The translations under genes and the position numbers were made by a program. From Micropterix aruncella (lineage: Eukaryota; Arthropoda; Insecta; Lepidoptera; Micropterigidae), in assembly GCA_944548615.1 (NCBI GenBank), contig OX155973.1, positions 7,243,910-7,307,909 of the forward strand: a DNA stretch of 64,000 nucleotides, given 5' to 3'. Shown one piece after another: positions 54,752 through 60,700 of the stretch. The notes under the pieces were generated by a model. The model was not told where the DNA came from, did not search any database, and saw only the letters and a list, made by a program, of their open reading frames with translations. Within the stretch, counting starts at the first letter, position 1. Each line of letters starts with the position of its first letter.

Positions 54752-57700
54752 TGCTATCGTGGGGGAATACACACACACACGCACACACAGACAGACAGAC
54801 ATACAGACAGATGGACGGACGGACGGACGGACAGACAGACAGTCTGGAAATGGTCTTGTCTCCAGGGAAAGAAGGGGAGGGGGGGAGAAAGATGGGGAAG
54901 AGAGGTGAAAATGTGTATATTCGAAAACATTCAGAATACTTTATCTCTTTGTCGGTTGGTAGACTGGTAAAGTAATATCATGAAATATCCTTTGAAAAAT
55001 AGAGTGAAATTAAGATGCTTTGGAAAATAAAATTAAATTTGAATTGATGTGGTTGGATTTCTATATGCTAGCCTTCAGTGGCGTGCCCAGGGTTCGTAAA
55101 TAGGGCAAGCCCGACATACCTTTTTGTGTTTTTTTACGCTTTTTATAGTAAAAAAGTGGTACCTCTTTACTCTTTAATCTTCAGTTTGAAATTTACTGCT
55201 TGGGTCGTACATTCAATAAAGCACACTGAAGGCATGCTACTGCAAGACAGAATTTAACATATACTTATCAGCAGTCGCATACCTCTAGTGGCTTTAAAGG
55301 ACTCTCTTGCGTCGTTGCGTCTCAAACGAAGTGCTGAGTTATTTTGTAGATTGTTTTCATAAATTTGATCAAATTCATATTGAAATTCAACACGTAACCA
55401 AGTCTGAAATTCCTTTATTTTGTTTTCCTTCATTAATTCCTATAACCCACATCGACTTGTGATTTTTGAAGAATGTTGTACAAGCTCTCAGCTTTTTCAA
55501 AAATTCGGCGGAAAACAAGGTGAAAAATTTAAATGGAATGATCGCATCGAGTTTTCAAAATTCTCCGCTGCTAAAACCGTATCCCCGTCCCAGTCCTGCG
55601 GGTTGTCACATATGTCAGAAAACAAAGTAATAAGAATACATTACTGACCACAAAGGACAATTTCCTCCATTTTTTATCAGGCACTAAAAACCACAAATCA
55701 ATTGAAATTACACAATAAAAAATTAGCCCGACGTCACCCGCACGTTTAAATCCAAACTAATTATAATGAAGTCGCGCTTTCTGTTGACACGTTCGCATTC
55801 ACAGTTCGCATTCAACGTCATGGCTAAGCAAGCCCGGCTTAGCTCCCGATACAAAAGTTGTATATAGACATATATTGTTTAGCGTAATTTGCCACAGGTG
55901 CGAATGAGAGGAACACTGATTTTGAAAGCCGCATTGAAAGCCCAATATGTGCGAGCGAAACAGCAATCGCGCCCTGTCGATAATTATCGCACCTGTCGAT
56001 AACAGTTTTTTTCTCGCGTGGAGCGAGCTGTGCGCGTTAGATGGCAGTAGTAGCGCTAGCAAAATAATTTATTTAATTGTTTTTTTTACGAATTGTGTTA
56101 TTAATTTATTTAATCGTTAATTTGGAAGTATAGGCAAGCCAGGCTTTTCGGCTTATATGAAGAGACCGCCACTGCTAGCCTTGAGTCTCCATTGAGTCAA
56201 CCGATGATCTATTTTATTAAAAAATAGTATTTTCTTTCTCACCTGGCAATACATGGCCTTCCGCAGTGTATCAACATCGCATCCGGAGTTCGACATAACG
56301 AAATCGATAATGGAGGTTGTCATGCGCCGCTGGGCATTATTTAACTCATGGAGTTTTCTCCAGATTTGTTTGTCTGTAAAACAAAATTTTAAAAGTTACA
56401 ACTTTGGGAGCAACTTGGGACATTGCTATAAATGGGAGGGCATGACACATTCAATCCGTACAAGAGAGTTAGGAAAGTTGAATTCCTGATATGGTATTCG
56501 TACTTTGGGAAGATGAGGATCTCCTCGAGAAAGTCCAGCGCCGAGCGACCAAGATGCCAATGGGGTCCAAAGATCTGTAATATGCAGAACAACTCCGCAG
56601 ATTGCAACTGCCCATACTCAAGGATCATCGGATCAGGGGTGACCTGATTGAGACATATAAGATCCTCAACAGATGCTACAATTGCTCCGAATTGCCTTCA
56701 ATCTTCAAGCGAAATTTCAAGCATCATCTGCGAGGACACAAGTTTAAGCTGGAGAAAACCCTGATTCCGCATGAATCCCAAGAAACATTTCCGAACCAAC
56801 CGGATTGTGGACCAGTGGAACAGTTTATCTGCTAAAGCGGTTGAAGGGGCTTACACTTAGGGGCCATCCACATATTACGTAATCACATATTTGGGATTTT
56901 CGACCCCTCCCCCCTCACCCATATCAACATACATAATCAGCAGTCTGACCCCCCCCCCCTCCCCAGATTACCTTAATCAACCGAATTTGCGGAAAATGTG
57001 AATAATGTTAATAATTACTATTATTTTAATTTTTCTTTGTGATTATTTTATTTTTTTAGAAACTTTACTATTACTGGTATTATGATTTTATTGTGACTTT
57101 TTATTTTTCTTACAAATATTACAAATTTTATTTATAACTTAAGTTATGACTATATAGTTTATTATTAACCGAAGGATAAGTGTATTTAAATATTTATTTA
57201 CTTCAATGTTTTATTTTATTATAATTATACATTTACATATTTTATTTTTATACATATTTTTATTTAATTCAGGGTTTTCTTTCCATTTTCGCTTTTTTTC
57301 TTTTTGTTTAAACTACTTTTTTTCATTTGAATATGTTTTCTTTTTTAAACTAGTATTTGTTTAATATGTTTGCCCTAGAACAAGTGTTTACTTAGTTGGG
57401 CGACGTGGGACCGATCTTCACTATAAGCGTGACACAACTTGCTGTGGGTTTTATTTAAAGTGTAGATATTAAGTATGATTTGTTACGCTTGTTGCATATT
57501 ATGTACATTATGTAACAGAAATTCCTTTTTTTTTTCGCGCTTGTGTCCCGAATTATCATTAAAGGTTACTTCTCAGGGTTTTCTATAACCTTTTTCTGTT
57601 CCGAAAATGTTGTTTATTGTTGCTTTTTTGAAATCATCCAAAATTTTCCTTAACAGCTGTCAGATGACATTAATGTTGCTATTATGGAGATATATTTATT

Positions 57701-60700
57701 AAAAAATAATTAAATAAATAAATAAATGTCAACTATAAAAATTATAATATTAATTAAAAAGAAAACCTACATAAAATTTAACTTTTATTAAAAATTTTGG
57801 AAGTAAATCTACACTCTTTGTCATAGAGTAGAGACATTCGTGTTTCTGGTAATAATGAGTTGTCAAACGTGTTCGGTTAGACCTCATTTCCTGTTTTAAC
57901 AATGGCGGGGCAGGTGCTCTTGCTCCGCCGAGGCAGGCAGAAAGTGCATTAAAAAACAAGAAAGCCGTAGATTAACCGCCTGGCGGTAAAATTTGTTATG
58001 TGAAGTGTGTGTGATTTATCTGGTAAGCATTTAATTTCATTTTGGGTAGCTTTTCCAGTAGGATCCTCGAGATTTTAACGGATTTTTCTGTTTATCGTAG
58101 TTTGGAGGCACCTCTGGTTTTTTTGTATAATTACTGCTGCTATATAAGGGACGAAATCGTCGCTAAATGTGACGGGACTTGCCTCCACGTCAAGGAATTT
58201 GCCTTCATTTTTGGAATTCTGTTATTTTTATTTGGATGAGCACATGTGACGCGCCGATAAGCGGAATTTGAAGAAAGAGTGCCTGCGGGCGATTAAACAC
58301 AAATACTTTACATACTCTCGTGTTTCTTTTTGTGCTGTAGTCTTTTGTGTCTGAGGAAAAGGGTTTTCTGTTGGCAAAATTCAGTGCCGATCAATATAGC
58401 CCACTCTCTGAGATCGATTTTTTTAGGTTAACTTTTTTTTCAAAATTTCTTTCGGGTATCTTTTTTTTATATAATTAGTTTCCTTCTTTTTCTTTAAAAG
58501 GAGGTGGCGTCCTTTTTTTCTTTCATTCTTTTGGGTTTTGGTAGTTTCTACCGTGTTTCTTCCAAACACGGAAATTAGTATTTTGCGGTTATAATTACCA
58601 TAAATAAATAAATAAATTGTGAACCCAGCATTTGTAAGTGCTTGAAGATGGTAAGTGAAAAAAAACATTTTAGAATGCTTTTAAAAATGTATTTTATTAA
58701 TTCAAAGTAATTACAAAATCTCAAACTCTTTTGTTTATTTTACACATCCCAATCTTCAGACTGCAGTGGCTGTAAAAACGGTATTAAAAAGATATTTTTT
58801 TTTTACAATGCATTTAAAAAACCTAAAACAATTAGAGAGGAGTGAAAATGCTTGAGAACCTCCATATGTAAATCCGCCATAATTGATGCACCACACGAGC
58901 ACGTTAATCTATCCGCGATGGAGTTGGAGCGTCCGGGTTCGTCCATCTAGAGTTGCAGAGCGGCCACCGGCTTGCCAGCACTCGCAGGAACAGGCCCGGG
59001 CGACTCAATCGCAGACAAACGGGGTATCTTTAGCGCGGTACTGAGTTATTTCCGTGCAGGATTAGACCAAAACAAATGCCATTTGGTGAACAAAGTTGAT
59101 TACGTAATCAGGACGGACACCCCTCCCCCCCCACGTAATCAGGCGTAAACCTCAGCTCCAACCCCCTTTCCCCTCCCCCTCGGTGATTACGTAATATGTA
59201 GATGGCCTCTTATGTTATTTTATTATTATTATTATTAACACAGTTCACTTACCTGAAGTTTTATAATTCTTGGAGTCCCAGAAATTGGGGCACTTGTTGC
59301 CTTCGTTGTTGTCGGAGCCTTTCTCTTCTTCCACCTCCGCTTCGATCATGTCTCGTTTGATGTCATCAGCCACGAGCAACAGTTTGGCCTCGCTGTCCAG
59401 AGACTCCTTGAGCATGGAGTTGTCGGTCATCTCGTTTATAGAGCTTACGGAGATCTCGTTGGTCGGCGTCTCTCCAAGCTCCGAGTTTTCACTTAGTTTC
59501 ACCGGTAGTGTGTCCTTCAAAGCAATAAATGAGGGATCTATTAATAGGTCATTTAAGTCATGAAATAAATACGAGATTTAGATATCAGGACGATTAAATT
59601 TTGCCCAAGCACATAAAGCTTGGACCATGTAGCAGTAAAAAGGGTCTTCTATTAATAAATAAAATACAAACGGAGCTGCCATGGAATTCAGTGACCGAAG
59701 TCGGGCCCATCATATAGTGTTATTACACTTCTGGAGGGTGAGCAGTGGATTCCGGACTAGCGACCGGTTGTGGTAGGTTTAGGACGGCTGTCTTGCCACA
59801 TGTGAGCGTCACCTTGCCACCCATTCACTCCCCTTCGAAGCCATAGAATTTGAGATGCGGAAATAGCGGTCTTAGATAATTTTTTTAAGGAGTTGATTAT
59901 TTTCCTGGAGAGACCAAGATCTTTAAAAAAGTGAAACAGAGATTTAGCTGGGAAACCACGAGCGCCAACTTCCACCGCGTGAAGGTGAACAGTGAAGCTG
60001 TTCCTGGTGACGGCGTTTGCGAGATCATGGTATTTATTTCATTTGTACTAGTGGTCTTTTGGGATATTTGATTCCCATGGAACAGTTAATTCTACGATAA
60101 GGACCATCTTCCGAGATAGATGGAGAACTAATTGCCGTAAATTCGTTTGCGGAAGACGCTCCGGAGAACAATTTAATGATCAGTCTTTGGCTGCAACAGT
60201 TGAGCACAGGGGAGGTTCTACAATGGTCTGGGGGTGTCTTTTGGCAAATGGGGTCGGACCCTTGGTCAGAATTCATGAGAGCCTGAATGCCGATGGTTAC
60301 ATGAAAATATTAAGCAAGTATGTCATTCCATCTAGACGCTGATAGATTGAGAATAACTTTATCCTACAGCAAGACAACAACCCAAAGAACACAGAAAATA
60401 TATAAAATATATTTCTAGAGCAAAAAACATGCTGGGGTCCTTGATTTCTTTGATTGGCTTGCCCATAGTCCCGATATTAATTTAATTGAGCACTTTTGGG
60501 AATACTTGGACAATAAAAAAACGGTAAGCCTCCCAACAAATAAGGAATATTTGCGGAAAGTGCTAGAAGAAGAATGTGCAAAAATAACCAAAGAATTAAT
60601 TAAAAAACTAGTACCAAGTGCGCCAACTTGCACGGCAGAAAGAGTGCATGCTAGGGAACTATGTGCATACTAAGGCCATGATTTTCACCAGAAAATACAA

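Noticed and set aside
54578..54970. 130- and 86-codon frames rich in His-Thr
   Set aside because: Translation of the CA and CAGA microsatellite tail of an RTE element.
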